A DNA stretch of 9,971 nt from positions 1 to 9,971 of the forward strand of contig CAAHDP010000239.1 of assembly GCA_900770515.1 (NCBI GenBank). The letters run 5' to 3'. Positions 1 through 6,550 of the stretch are shown here, in pieces. Under the pieces are notes generated by a model that was not told the origin of the DNA, searched no databases, and saw nothing but the letters and a program-made list of their open reading frames with translations. The stretch is from an uncultured Prevotella sp. (GTDB lineage: Bacteria > Bacteroidota > Bacteroidia > Bacteroidales > Bacteroidaceae). A program made the translations under genes and the position numbers. Within the stretch, counting starts at the first letter, position 1; every line of letters starts with the position of its first letter.

Positions 1-215
1 CCCTGTTCTGTAATCTCCTCGTTTTTCAGTTGGGTAGTATCAGCAAACTGATAGTTGTCCCAGTAGTGCTCGCTGAGGTAGGTAGCGCGCTGTTCTACGC
101 TGCGCAGCGTATCAGGCAGAGCAGGGTAGGGGAATGCATTCTGCGCCTGAGTATTCAGGCTGCAAAACATGAGCATGCATGCGATAAGATAAGAGATATA
201 TTTTGCTTTCATCAT
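1..215 (-). CDS. DUF5106-like exported protein, N-terminal fragment
   Basis: The gene runs off the left edge; about 71 residues are visible. Read from the minus strand, the protein begins MMKAKYISYL and has a hydrophobic stretch over residues 6-18 ending in an N-T-Q-A-Q signal-peptidase-I-like site, so it is probably exported to the periplasm. The mature start contains A-F-P-Y-P, P-D-T-L-R, a Y-L-x-E-H-Y-W-D-N segment and D-T-T-x-L-K-N-E-E. From memory this matches the start of DUF5106 proteins, which in Bacteroidetes usually precede a thioredoxin-like domain; that domain would lie outside the window. Two adjacent in-frame ATGs exist (215 and 212); I chose the first, which follows an AAGGAAGAAA stretch. 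The gene has its own promoter-like sequence and is separated from the fimbrial operon by a terminator-like hairpin and repeats, so I take it as an independent unit. The DUF5106 assignment is recalled, not computed. Confidence 0.8.
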   Translation of the reverse strand, partial: MMKAKYISYLIACMLMFCSLNTQAQNAFPYPALPDTLRSVEQRATYLSEHYWDNYQFADTTQLKNEEITEQ

Positions 216-275
216 TTTCTTCCTTTACTTCTTTACTTCTTGTTGTTGATAGCTGTTCCATAGGAACTTCTGCCG

Positions 276-307
276 CAAAAGTACGAAAAATAACTGAAAG
301 TTCCAAG
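276..307 (-). promoter_or_regulatory. Bacteroidetes-type promoter for the DUF5106-like gene
   Basis: On the minus strand TACTTTTG (283-276) fits the Bacteroidetes -7 consensus TAnnTTTG. A CTTG (307-304) lies exactly 20 nt upstream, within the usual spacing for the TTTG-like -33 box and matching it in three of four bases. Transcription would start near position 269, leaving a 5' leader of about 55 nt that contains A-rich AAGTAAAG repeats before the start codon. Confidence 0.6.
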
Positions 308-357
308 CATATTCCCGTTTTTTTCTTTTAAAAAATAACAAGCCACTTTCAAAAATA

Positions 358-494
358 CCCTTCACCCTTCACCAGAATGGCATAAATATCTGTAGCTAAG
401 GAATTTGCACGGGTGAAGAGTTGCACGTCACTCTTCACCTCTCGCAACCCCAGTGTTTATCGGGGTTTCAGCCGATTTGGTGAAGAGTGAAGAG
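358..494. repeat. Nested palindromic repeat (GGTGAAGAG family)
   Basis: The outer arms 358-373 and 479-494 are inverted copies of each other at 14 of 16 positions. Inside lies a perfect 9-bp inverted repeat, GGTGAAGAG (412-420) and CTCTTCACC (431-439), around a 10-base loop. It is followed by a second hairpin, AACCCC (446-451) with GGGGTT (462-467). The same GGTGAAG word therefore occurs four times in alternating orientation. No open reading frame explains this. It looks like a dispersed intergenic repeat of the REP kind, but dispersal cannot be seen from one window. Confidence 0.6.
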
Positions 495-529
495 TAAAAT
501 AGAGAGTGGTTGTTTTACAACCTCCGGAC

Positions 530-632
530 ATATCGTTTTGTGCCTGGCAATGGCAGATTATGGCCCCAGTAATGGCAGATTATTGCCCTAGTAAGGGGCA
601 ATGTTGTGCCATAGTGAGGCAATAAACGATAT
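530..632. repeat. 103-bp imperfect palindrome with terminal inverted repeats
   Basis: ATATCGTTT (530-538) is the exact inverse of AAACGATAT (624-632). After a 2-base mismatch the arms continue with TGCC (541-544) against GGCA (618-621), giving 15-bp termini with two mismatches. Inside are TGGCA (545-549) opposite TGCCA (607-611) and a perfect 7-bp stem ATTGCCC/GGGCAAT (582-588 and 596-602). The whole unit could fold into one long branched hairpin. It resembles a miniature palindromic element (MITE or REP/BIME-like). I see no obvious target-site duplication and no coding capacity. Confidence 0.55.
549..592. repeat. Two tandem 22-bp repeats
   Basis: AATGGCAGATTATGGCCCCA continuing to 570 is followed directly by a copy at 571-592 that differs at two positions (20 of 22 identical). 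Both copies lie inside the 103-bp palindrome, and a more degraded third unit may follow from 593. Confidence 0.7.
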
Positions 633-651
633 AAGCCGCTTTACGCCTCGT

Positions 652-685
652 AAGTACTTTCGTTGCATTTTGAAAGTACTTTCGT
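652..685. repeat. Direct repeat AAGTACTTTCGT, 22-bp period
   Basis: The 12-mer AAGTACTTTCGT occurs at 652-663 and again at 674-685. The second copy is embedded in the perfect 12-bp palindrome GAAAGTACTTTC (672-683). Function is unknown; it could be a repeat remnant or a protein-binding site. Confidence 0.55.
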
Positions 686-899
686 GCAAGCGTTAGCCAG
701 TTGTTATGCGATTTTTTACTTCGTGAAAACCTTCCCGATTGTACTATGGACTGTGGAGAGTAATCCTTTATGGGCAAAAAATGTCGTGGAATCTTAGAGG
801 GCGAGATCACCTCGGCAACTAAAATTCCAACGACCAGTCTAGTCTTGTTTCCGCATTCTTTGTATAATAGTAAATGATAATAATGTTCTAAACTAATTA
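686..899. other. Intergenic stretch with no recognised feature
   Basis: Between the AAGTACTTTCGT repeat and the terminator-like hairpin I see no convincing gene, RNA or palindrome. A 76-codon minus-strand frame (810-580) crosses most of it, but it has no signal peptide, domain or ribosome-binding context and overlaps the repeats. Confidence 0.4.
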
Positions 900-930
900 G
901 GGGGAGGAAGTTTTCGCAACTTCCTTCCCT
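900..930 (-). terminator. Hairpin terminator at the end of the fimbrial operon
   Basis: GGAAGTT (906-912) pairs with AACTTCC (918-924) around a 5-base loop. The stem extends outward to 900/930 with G-C pairs and two G-U wobbles, 13 bp in all. It sits about 45 bp past the stop codon of the last fimbrial gene. The sequence that follows on the minus strand is only moderately U-rich (CUAAUUAGUUUAGAAC), so it is a weaker intrinsic terminator than the classic form and could also act as an mRNA 3'-end stabiliser. Confidence 0.6.
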
Positions 931-975
931 CTTACTGATATATATTTTCTAAACTTAAGTATTTTTGCTCACTAC

Positions 976-2838
976 TTATTGGTATTTTATGTTCACCTTC
1001 CAAGGCTTGTTGCTATTGTAGTGCTTAGCCTTGATGTAGAACGTACCAGTAGTACCTGTTACGGCACGTACATTCTTCATTGTGATGGTTTGAGATGCTC
1101 CAATCACACTTGGATCTTCATACTTGGTGACAAACCAACAGTTCCAACCTTTGCCTCCATCAACCTCTGCTGTAGAAGCTACCTTTACATCGCTGCCTAT
1201 TGGGTTCACATCGTTGGATGCAATCTCAATTTCTATTGGCAACAACTCCTTAGGATAGTAACTTGGAATTGTGAAGGTCAGTTTGGCTTCTGAAGTTACC
1301 TCCTTACCCATTGTAATTTCAGTTGGGAACTTGAAGTCCACATTGCTGATACTGTAGAGATGGATGTTTCTTGTCAATCCATGCTTTTTATCTACCAGCT
1401 TGATGGTGGCAGTCTTACATTCACCGGCACTGATATCACCAATCTTGTATGTGATGGTTCCCTTACCGGTTGCTGCGTTATACTGTACTGTAGGTACAGG
1501 AAGCTTTCCACCTTCCAGTTTTGTGAAGTTCTTGTTCTCTGTCCAGGAAACATCGAAGTCGGCTGCAGTTTGAGTAGCTTCACCCTTGTATTCAAAGTCG
1601 ATGACCTGCTCGCTGTTTGCTGATTCCAGTGTCAACATCTGGTAAGTACCATTTACGATGTTCATCGTGTAAGTACCATCAGAAATTTCCTGGATGATGT
1701 CTTCTACCGTAATCCAAGGATTGTTGGCAGGAGTACCATCGTATGCCATAGAAGAGTTTGTGTAACCCAGATTCTTGCCCAATCTCTTGATGTTGATTCG
1801 GTAGAGATGGTTTCTCTTGACAGGAATCTGAACACCCTCGTTCTGAAGCAGAACCTGGAACCATTTTGTTACTCCGTCCTTGTATGTAACTTCCATGATT
1901 ACCTTGAGTGGCTTTTCCAAAGAGTTTTCCTGCTCAAATGTATATTGCATAGGCAGGTTGCTGCTGTTTGGCCACATCTCTTCATTTCCTACGGAGAATT
2001 TCTGTCCTTCAGAAGGCCATCTTGTAGGATCCAGCGATGGAGTGATGTAGGTGCATTCTGCTTTCCACGCAGCTGCATCTGTCAGCATATTGGTTTCTGG
2101 GAAAGTCAGCTTATCCTGTTCTCTATTGAATGGAGCTACCGTACCATGCTGCATCACGTTGCCCAGGGCATATCTGATGTTTTTGATGTTTGGATCCTCC
2201 CAGTTTACTTCAATCTTGGCACGGTTGCGGAGCAGATGGATTACATTGTTTTCCACTACATCCTTGGTGAGGAAATCTGTCATTTCTTCAGGAGTATTCT
2301 TCTTGACATAACCCCAATACACCATCTTGTCGTGCTGCTGACTGTTGTTTCTGTTATCGAAGCTAGTCATGAGATTGTTCTCATGTCTTCCAATCCATTC
2401 TGCTGACTTGTTGAAATCAATCGCCTGGTTGCCCGTAGTTACTGTATTGTCGGCAGTGGTATTCGCCATGATGTGGATGCGGGCGGTTCCTGTAGGAATC
2501 GTTGCGGTGATATTCTTCTTGTCCGATCCGCCATCCGCCTTGATGTCATTGGTTGCCACCGACTCGATATTCAGATTTTTGGCAAGTCCCAGGAAATAAC
2601 CATCTTTGTCAAAGCATAGCAGCTTCATATCGTTAGCGCTTGCAATACCTTCGGTTGCGAAGTTAGCTACTCTGCTCTCTACTTTTGAGTAGTTTGGAAC
2701 GGAGATGGTGAAGTGGGCTTGATACGTGCCTATCTCATTCTTGGAAGGAACGCCATTGTCCACCATGCTGTCGGAGCAGGCTGTCAACATGGTTAACAGC
2801 GCTGCCATTATTCCGATATATGTCTTTATCTTTTTCAT
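976..2838 (-). CDS. Fimbrillin-like lipoprotein, last accessory/tip subunit
   Basis: A 620-aa lipoprotein, last gene of the operon. The signal peptide ends at an L-T-A-C lipobox (Cys21), so outer-membrane lipidation is expected. An Arg56-Val57 pair precedes the strand M-K-L-L-C-F-D (71-77), matching the protease-site position of type V pilins. Further fimbrillin hallmarks are L-L-R-N-R-A-K-I-E (202-210), K-R-N-H-L-Y-R-I-N-I (341-350) and N-P-W-I-T-V (373-378), which close the pilin region. About 240 residues follow (385-620). They look all-beta, with alternating hydrophobic residues and Gly/Asn turns, and could hold two Ig-like domains; I recognise no named family with certainty, though the overall look recalls DUF4906-type tip proteins. 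The gene starts 22 bp after the 702-aa gene, consistent with cotranscription. I infer an accessory or tip adhesin; the exact role is unknown. Confidence 0.85.
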   Translation of the reverse strand: MKKIKTYIGIMAALLTMLTACSDSMVDNGVPSKNEIGTYQAHFTISVPNYSKVESRVANFATEGIASANDMKLLCFDKDGYFLGLAKNLNIESVATNDIKADGGSDKKNITATIPTGTARIHIMANTTADNTVTTGNQAIDFNKSAEWIGRHENNLMTSFDNRNNSQQHDKMVYWGYVKKNTPEEMTDFLTKDVVENNVIHLLRNRAKIEVNWEDPNIKNIRYALGNVMQHGTVAPFNREQDKLTFPETNMLTDAAAWKAECTYITPSLDPTRWPSEGQKFSVGNEEMWPNSSNLPMQYTFEQENSLEKPLKVIMEVTYKDGVTKWFQVLLQNEGVQIPVKRNHLYRINIKRLGKNLGYTNSSMAYDGTPANNPWITVEDIIQEISDGTYTMNIVNGTYQMLTLESANSEQVIDFEYKGEATQTAADFDVSWTENKNFTKLEGGKLPVPTVQYNAATGKGTITYKIGDISAGECKTATIKLVDKKHGLTRNIHLYSISNVDFKFPTEITMGKEVTSEAKLTFTIPSYYPKELLPIEIEIASNDVNPIGSDVKVASTAEVDGGKGWNCWFVTKYEDPSVIGASQTITMKNVRAVTGTTGTFYIKAKHYNSNKPWKVNIKYQ

Positions 2839-2860
2839 TTCGTAACTTCCTTAAATGTTA

Positions 2861-4969
2861 TTACTTCATTTGTTTATCTAACTCTTCAACCTCTGCTGGA
2901 GTGAGGTCGCGAACGCAGCGAATGAAAGTGCCACTAGCCCCCCAGCCCGTATAACCAGTGGCTACAGATACTTTATTCAATGTATAATAATTCGCTCCTT
3001 CCAAAACTGGCTTGATTGGTTGTTTTGTCTCACCTTTATTATTCTTGTATGATTCCTTTTGAAAGTCAACAATGAATTGTATCTCTGTCTTTGTTGGGAG
3101 ACGCCAACCATCATATATTACTTGTTTGCCGTTCTCTTTCTTTACTTCCCGGTACGTTTCACAATGCGTCTTTGCTGTGGTTTGATTAAAAGTTCCCGAT
3201 TGTACAGCTCCTAGCTGTGAAGCAATCATAAATGCAGGAGATACGACTTCGTCATTTGTATAGCCAGTAGATTTATCGATGTTTGGATGCGCAATATTAT
3301 ATTTGCTATCTTTCGTACTGGATACCTGTATGATGTACATTCGGTTGTTTGTTAAAGACAAATTATAATCTGAACCATATTCAAAGCTATAGATATTGCC
3401 AGAACCAGTATCGTAATATTTTGCCAAATATCCCTCACCATAATCATAGGTGTATCGGTTATTTTTGACAATTTTACCTGCAGCTGTACGATATGCCCAT
3501 CCGCTTTCACTTCTAGAAGAATAGTCTCCGAAGAAGTTCTGGGTTTCAATCAGAGGTGACTGCTTGTATTTTACTGTTGCTTCTTTACCCTCCTTATTTT
3601 TTAATGTCAAGACGATATACTTGGAGAAGCGATTCTTCGGAATAGGAGAATTAATGACGATTTTACCACCGAGATTTTCTCCATCCTTTTCGTTCTGCAA
3701 TTCCATCTTGGTTGGGTATGGTTTGAACTGGACTGTCTTATTTTCCCAATGACTGCCAAAAAAACCTTCAACCTTAACCTTTTCTGTGTACTTTTCAACA
3801 TATCCTTCAGTATATTCTTCCTGATGATTCTCATTATCAATGTAGTACACCTTTTTACTAACGATAGTCACTGGGCTGGAAGACTTATAAGTCACGCACA
3901 TATCCTCATCTACATTCTTCATATAGACAACCTTTGGAGTCACCATCAGATACGATGTATTGGCATCGATATCAGTAGTACCGCCATCCGACCAAGGGAG
4001 AACATCATAGACAACCTTACCAGTTGTGATGTAACCAATCTCAGAGCTGCCGCCCTTGTTGTTGATCTTGGCATCAATGGTATAGATGGTGTTGCGGTTC
4101 AGCTTCTTGGCATCCTCACCGGTAGCCTTAGGGTCACGGACAGGAATCTTGTAATAGTTCATCTCCGTATTGCCATCGGCTGTAAGAGGAACCTGGAGGT
4201 AGATGGCTGGCGCCTTGGTGTCGTCAGTCCACTGGGTAGCATAACTGTAAGTGGTAACGGTATATTCGCCACTTCCACCCTGTGCTTCCACCATTTCACC
4301 ATCCTTCAACTCAGATTCTGTATTGCTGCCGAAGATAGTAGTCTTGGCATTGTAGTTCTTCAACTGCCATTTTGCCTGACCAGCTGTATAACCTTCTACG
4401 TCAACATGAATGGTAAGGGCAATCTTGGCAGCTGCACGAGCCAGATTAACTGGAATGGTCTGTGTAGGTTCCTTGGTTACCGGGTAGTTCTGTTCGCTAC
4501 TCATCAGGAACATCTTGTTGCTGTTGCTGGTAGCATCGTATGGCTTCCAGATATCCTCGTCGGTCTGCACATTGCCTGAACCTGTGGCATTAGCCACAGA
4601 TTTCACGCTGTAAGTATTACCTTCCTGCAGATCATTCTCCACCTTCCAGTTATTTTGAGCAATCACTTTCTCCTCGCCGCTCTTCAAGCCGTCAGTGAAA
4701 GTCTTATCTACCTTGCACTCATTATATTCACCAAACATCTTGATGTTGAAATTATAGAGCTTATCCTCGTTGAGGCTTGCTTCAGAAGCGGTAGTTGCTC
4801 TCGAAACCTTGTTGTCAAGGATGAGAGGCTTCACGCTCAACTGCTGAGCTCCCTGATAGATGAGCTCAGAGTCTTCTGCGCAACCCACAAGGGATAATCC
4901 CATGGTGAGAGCCATAAGTGCCAGTGTCGTATTCTTATATATATTCAACGTTTTCATGATGTTTGTCAT
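2861..4969 (-). CDS. Fimbrillin-like lipoprotein with lectin-like C-terminus, candidate tip adhesin
   Basis: A 702-aa lipoprotein. The signal peptide ends L-V-G-C (Cys30). Met1 gives MTNIMKTLNI; Met5 (start at 4957) gives an equally good signal peptide and may be the true start. Arg57-Ala58 precedes the strand N-F-N-I-K-M-F (73-79). Pilin hallmarks are L-A-R-A-A-A-K-I-A-L (176-185), L-N-R-N-T-I-Y-T-I (290-298) and V-L-P-W (323-326). Residues about 338-470 resemble one or two Ig/BACON-like beta domains, ending in a Y-K-Q-S-P-L motif (468-473). The last 100 residues contain G-W-R-L-P-T-K-T-E-I (621-630) and I-R-C-V-R-D (683-688), the signature pair of DUF1566/FISUMP modules with a C-type-lectin-like look; Cys603 and Cys685 could form a disulfide. 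DNA for residues beyond about 336 is much AT-richer than the first half. The role as tip adhesin is inferred; no ligand can be predicted. Confidence 0.87.
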   Translation of the reverse strand: MTNIMKTLNIYKNTTLALMALTMGLSLVGCAEDSELIYQGAQQLSVKPLILDNKVSRATTASEASLNEDKLYNFNIKMFGEYNECKVDKTFTDGLKSGEEKVIAQNNWKVENDLQEGNTYSVKSVANATGSGNVQTDEDIWKPYDATSNSNKMFLMSSEQNYPVTKEPTQTIPVNLARAAAKIALTIHVDVEGYTAGQAKWQLKNYNAKTTIFGSNTESELKDGEMVEAQGGSGEYTVTTYSYATQWTDDTKAPAIYLQVPLTADGNTEMNYYKIPVRDPKATGEDAKKLNRNTIYTIDAKINNKGGSSEIGYITTGKVVYDVLPWSDGGTTDIDANTSYLMVTPKVVYMKNVDEDMCVTYKSSSPVTIVSKKVYYIDNENHQEEYTEGYVEKYTEKVKVEGFFGSHWENKTVQFKPYPTKMELQNEKDGENLGGKIVINSPIPKNRFSKYIVLTLKNKEGKEATVKYKQSPLIETQNFFGDYSSRSESGWAYRTAAGKIVKNNRYTYDYGEGYLAKYYDTGSGNIYSFEYGSDYNLSLTNNRMYIIQVSSTKDSKYNIAHPNIDKSTGYTNDEVVSPAFMIASQLGAVQSGTFNQTTAKTHCETYREVKKENGKQVIYDGWRLPTKTEIQFIVDFQKESYKNNKGETKQPIKPVLEGANYYTLNKVSVATGYTGWGASGTFIRCVRDLTPAEVEELDKQMK

Positions 4970-4993
4970 TTATTGTTGTTTATATCTCATTGT

Positions 4994-6538
4994 TTACTTT
5001 ACTTGGGTGAAAACCATTTCGGTCTTCGTTCCCGTTCCTGTGGCTGTATCTGCGCTTCCATCAGAAGGGGCATTGATGATTACCTTCATGTTTGGACTAT
5101 AGGCTACCATATATACACGGCAGGTATAGTTGTCACGCTGGGTATAGTCGAGTACCGATCTTGGAACCACATAGAAAGGCTTAACCTCTGTAGTGGTACC
5201 GTTGCCGGTAATCACGGTCATTACGTCAGCCAGATCGTAAGAACCATCATCAGCATTTACCTTGTCGGCATAAATGAATCCGTAGTCTGGGCTATCTGTC
5301 TGGAGTACCCAGCTCTTGCCGTTGGTATTCATCTCGGTGAATGAGATCTTTGGTCCGAATGTTGCATTGTTGAATGCAATTTCACTACTATTTTCGCCAT
5401 TCTTCTCGATGTTTGTCTTGATAGAGATGGCATCATTGAAAGTGTAATTTGCTCCGGTTTCCCAAGGCAATACTGTTGGTAAGACTTTCAGTTCCGCCGG
5501 ATGCTCTGGATCACTGCCTCCTTCTCTGTCCACCTTGGCTGTTACGTCGTAGATGGTGTTGCGGTCGAGGCGATAGAGAGGCTCGTATTTGGTCCAATCT
5601 ATTGTTGCGGCATCGTTGCTTTCATAGAGGCGCTTGTTAACCGGCACCTTGTAGAAGTAATCCTTGCCATTGTATTTTGCCTTGAGCAGGATGTAGGTCT
5701 GCTTGCTGACATCGATTGGCTCTTCTGCATACGGATTCTTATTTTTGTCAATCCAACTGTTGGCGTATGAGTAGAACACAGCCTTGTTGTCTTGTGTTAC
5801 GGCAGGAACTGTTACCTTGCTGCTGGCAGCTGCATCAGTATTCAATGAATTGTTGGTGCTGGTACCTTCGGCGAGGATAGAACCATTTGCTGCGTAGTGT
5901 ATCAACTGACAGGCATACGCTGTAGGAGCTACTGCGTTACCCTTGTCGTCTTGAACGTTGAGGCGAATCTTGGCAAGCGCTCTCTTCAGCTGGAACTTCA
6001 GGTGAATCTTTCCTGTTGTCACTTCTCTTTCTAGCATCTTGGCATCCATCACGAAAGCAGGCTGCTTCTGGTTGTGCTGGAAGGTTGTTGCCTGATTGAT
6101 GGTGGCCTCCTTTAAATCATTCAGGTTGTTGATGTTGCCCCAGTTGTCTAGGTTTGCAACCAAGTAGAGAACGTTGCCGTCAATGTCAGAACGAGTCAGC
6201 TCTTTGCTTGTCAACTCCTTGTGCTTGTATTCTGTAGTTGGACTACCCTTTACATCTGCTGAATTAAATGTAACCTGCTTGACGCGTGATCCATCTGTTT
6301 TGAAAACGAAGAGGTCAAGTCGATTGATCTGGTTCTCATTGAGAATCTCATTGCCAACCTCTGTTTCTACACGGGTAGCAGCACGGGTTTCAGTAGCAGA
6401 ACCGCCTACTTTATATTCCAGCACTACGCTGTAGTTGCAAGCAGCAGTGCTTTCTATATCATCGCTCATGCAAGATGTGTTTGCAAGCCCTAAGAGGGCG
6501 ATTGCACACATCGCAAAGTATTTTGATATTGCTTTCAT
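4994..6538 (-). CDS. Fimbrillin-like lipoprotein, accessory fimbrial subunit
   Basis: A 514-aa predicted lipoprotein. The signal peptide ends A-N-T-S-C (Cys23). Asn at -3 is unusual for a lipobox, but the C-M-S-D-D that follows fits a Bacteroidetes surface lipoprotein. Arg52-Ala53, with a second Arg at 56, lies ahead of the strand R-L-D-L-F-V-F (73-79), the expected maturation site. The pilin core shows L-K-R-A-L-A-K-I-R-L (184-193), D-R-N-T-I-Y-D-V-T-A (325-334) and V-L-P-W (356-359). A C-terminal region of about 155 residues (360-514) follows, with no recognised family. It is the shortest extension of the four accessory subunits. The start lies 12 bp after the preceding stop, suggesting translational coupling, and the stop is 24 bp before the next gene. 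I take it as a minor or adaptor subunit of the pilus; the order within the fibre cannot be deduced. Confidence 0.87.
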   Translation of the reverse strand: MKAISKYFAMCAIALLGLANTSCMSDDIESTAACNYSVVLEYKVGGSATETRAATRVETEVGNEILNENQINRLDLFVFKTDGSRVKQVTFNSADVKGSPTTEYKHKELTSKELTRSDIDGNVLYLVANLDNWGNINNLNDLKEATINQATTFQHNQKQPAFVMDAKMLEREVTTGKIHLKFQLKRALAKIRLNVQDDKGNAVAPTAYACQLIHYAANGSILAEGTSTNNSLNTDAAASSKVTVPAVTQDNKAVFYSYANSWIDKNKNPYAEEPIDVSKQTYILLKAKYNGKDYFYKVPVNKRLYESNDAATIDWTKYEPLYRLDRNTIYDVTAKVDREGGSDPEHPAELKVLPTVLPWETGANYTFNDAISIKTNIEKNGENSSEIAFNNATFGPKISFTEMNTNGKSWVLQTDSPDYGFIYADKVNADDGSYDLADVMTVITGNGTTTEVKPFYVVPRSVLDYTQRDNYTCRVYMVAYSPNMKVIINAPSDGSADTATGTGTKTEMVFTQVK

Positions 6539-6550
6539 TGTTTGCCCTCC

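Noticed and set aside
549..592. Tandem 22-bp units as a short CRISPR array
   Set aside because: The copies are directly adjacent with no spacers, and no cas gene is present.
580..810. 76-codon minus-strand reading frame in the intergenic region
   Set aside because: It spans the AAGTACTTTCGT repeat and ends inside the palindrome. It has no signal peptide, domain or leader, and its composition looks like translated repeat DNA.
852..880. TTGTATAATAGTAAATG region read as a plus-strand promoter
   Set aside because: It resembles a sigma70 -10 box rather than the Bacteroidetes TAnnTTTG box, and no plus-strand gene follows it.
1807..2406. 199-codon plus-strand reading frame
   Set aside because: Antisense shadow of the 620-aa lipoprotein; no support of its own.
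3749..4579. 276-codon plus-strand reading frame
   Set aside because: Antisense to the 702-aa lipoprotein, which has a signal peptide and family motifs; the plus-strand product has no recognisable domain.
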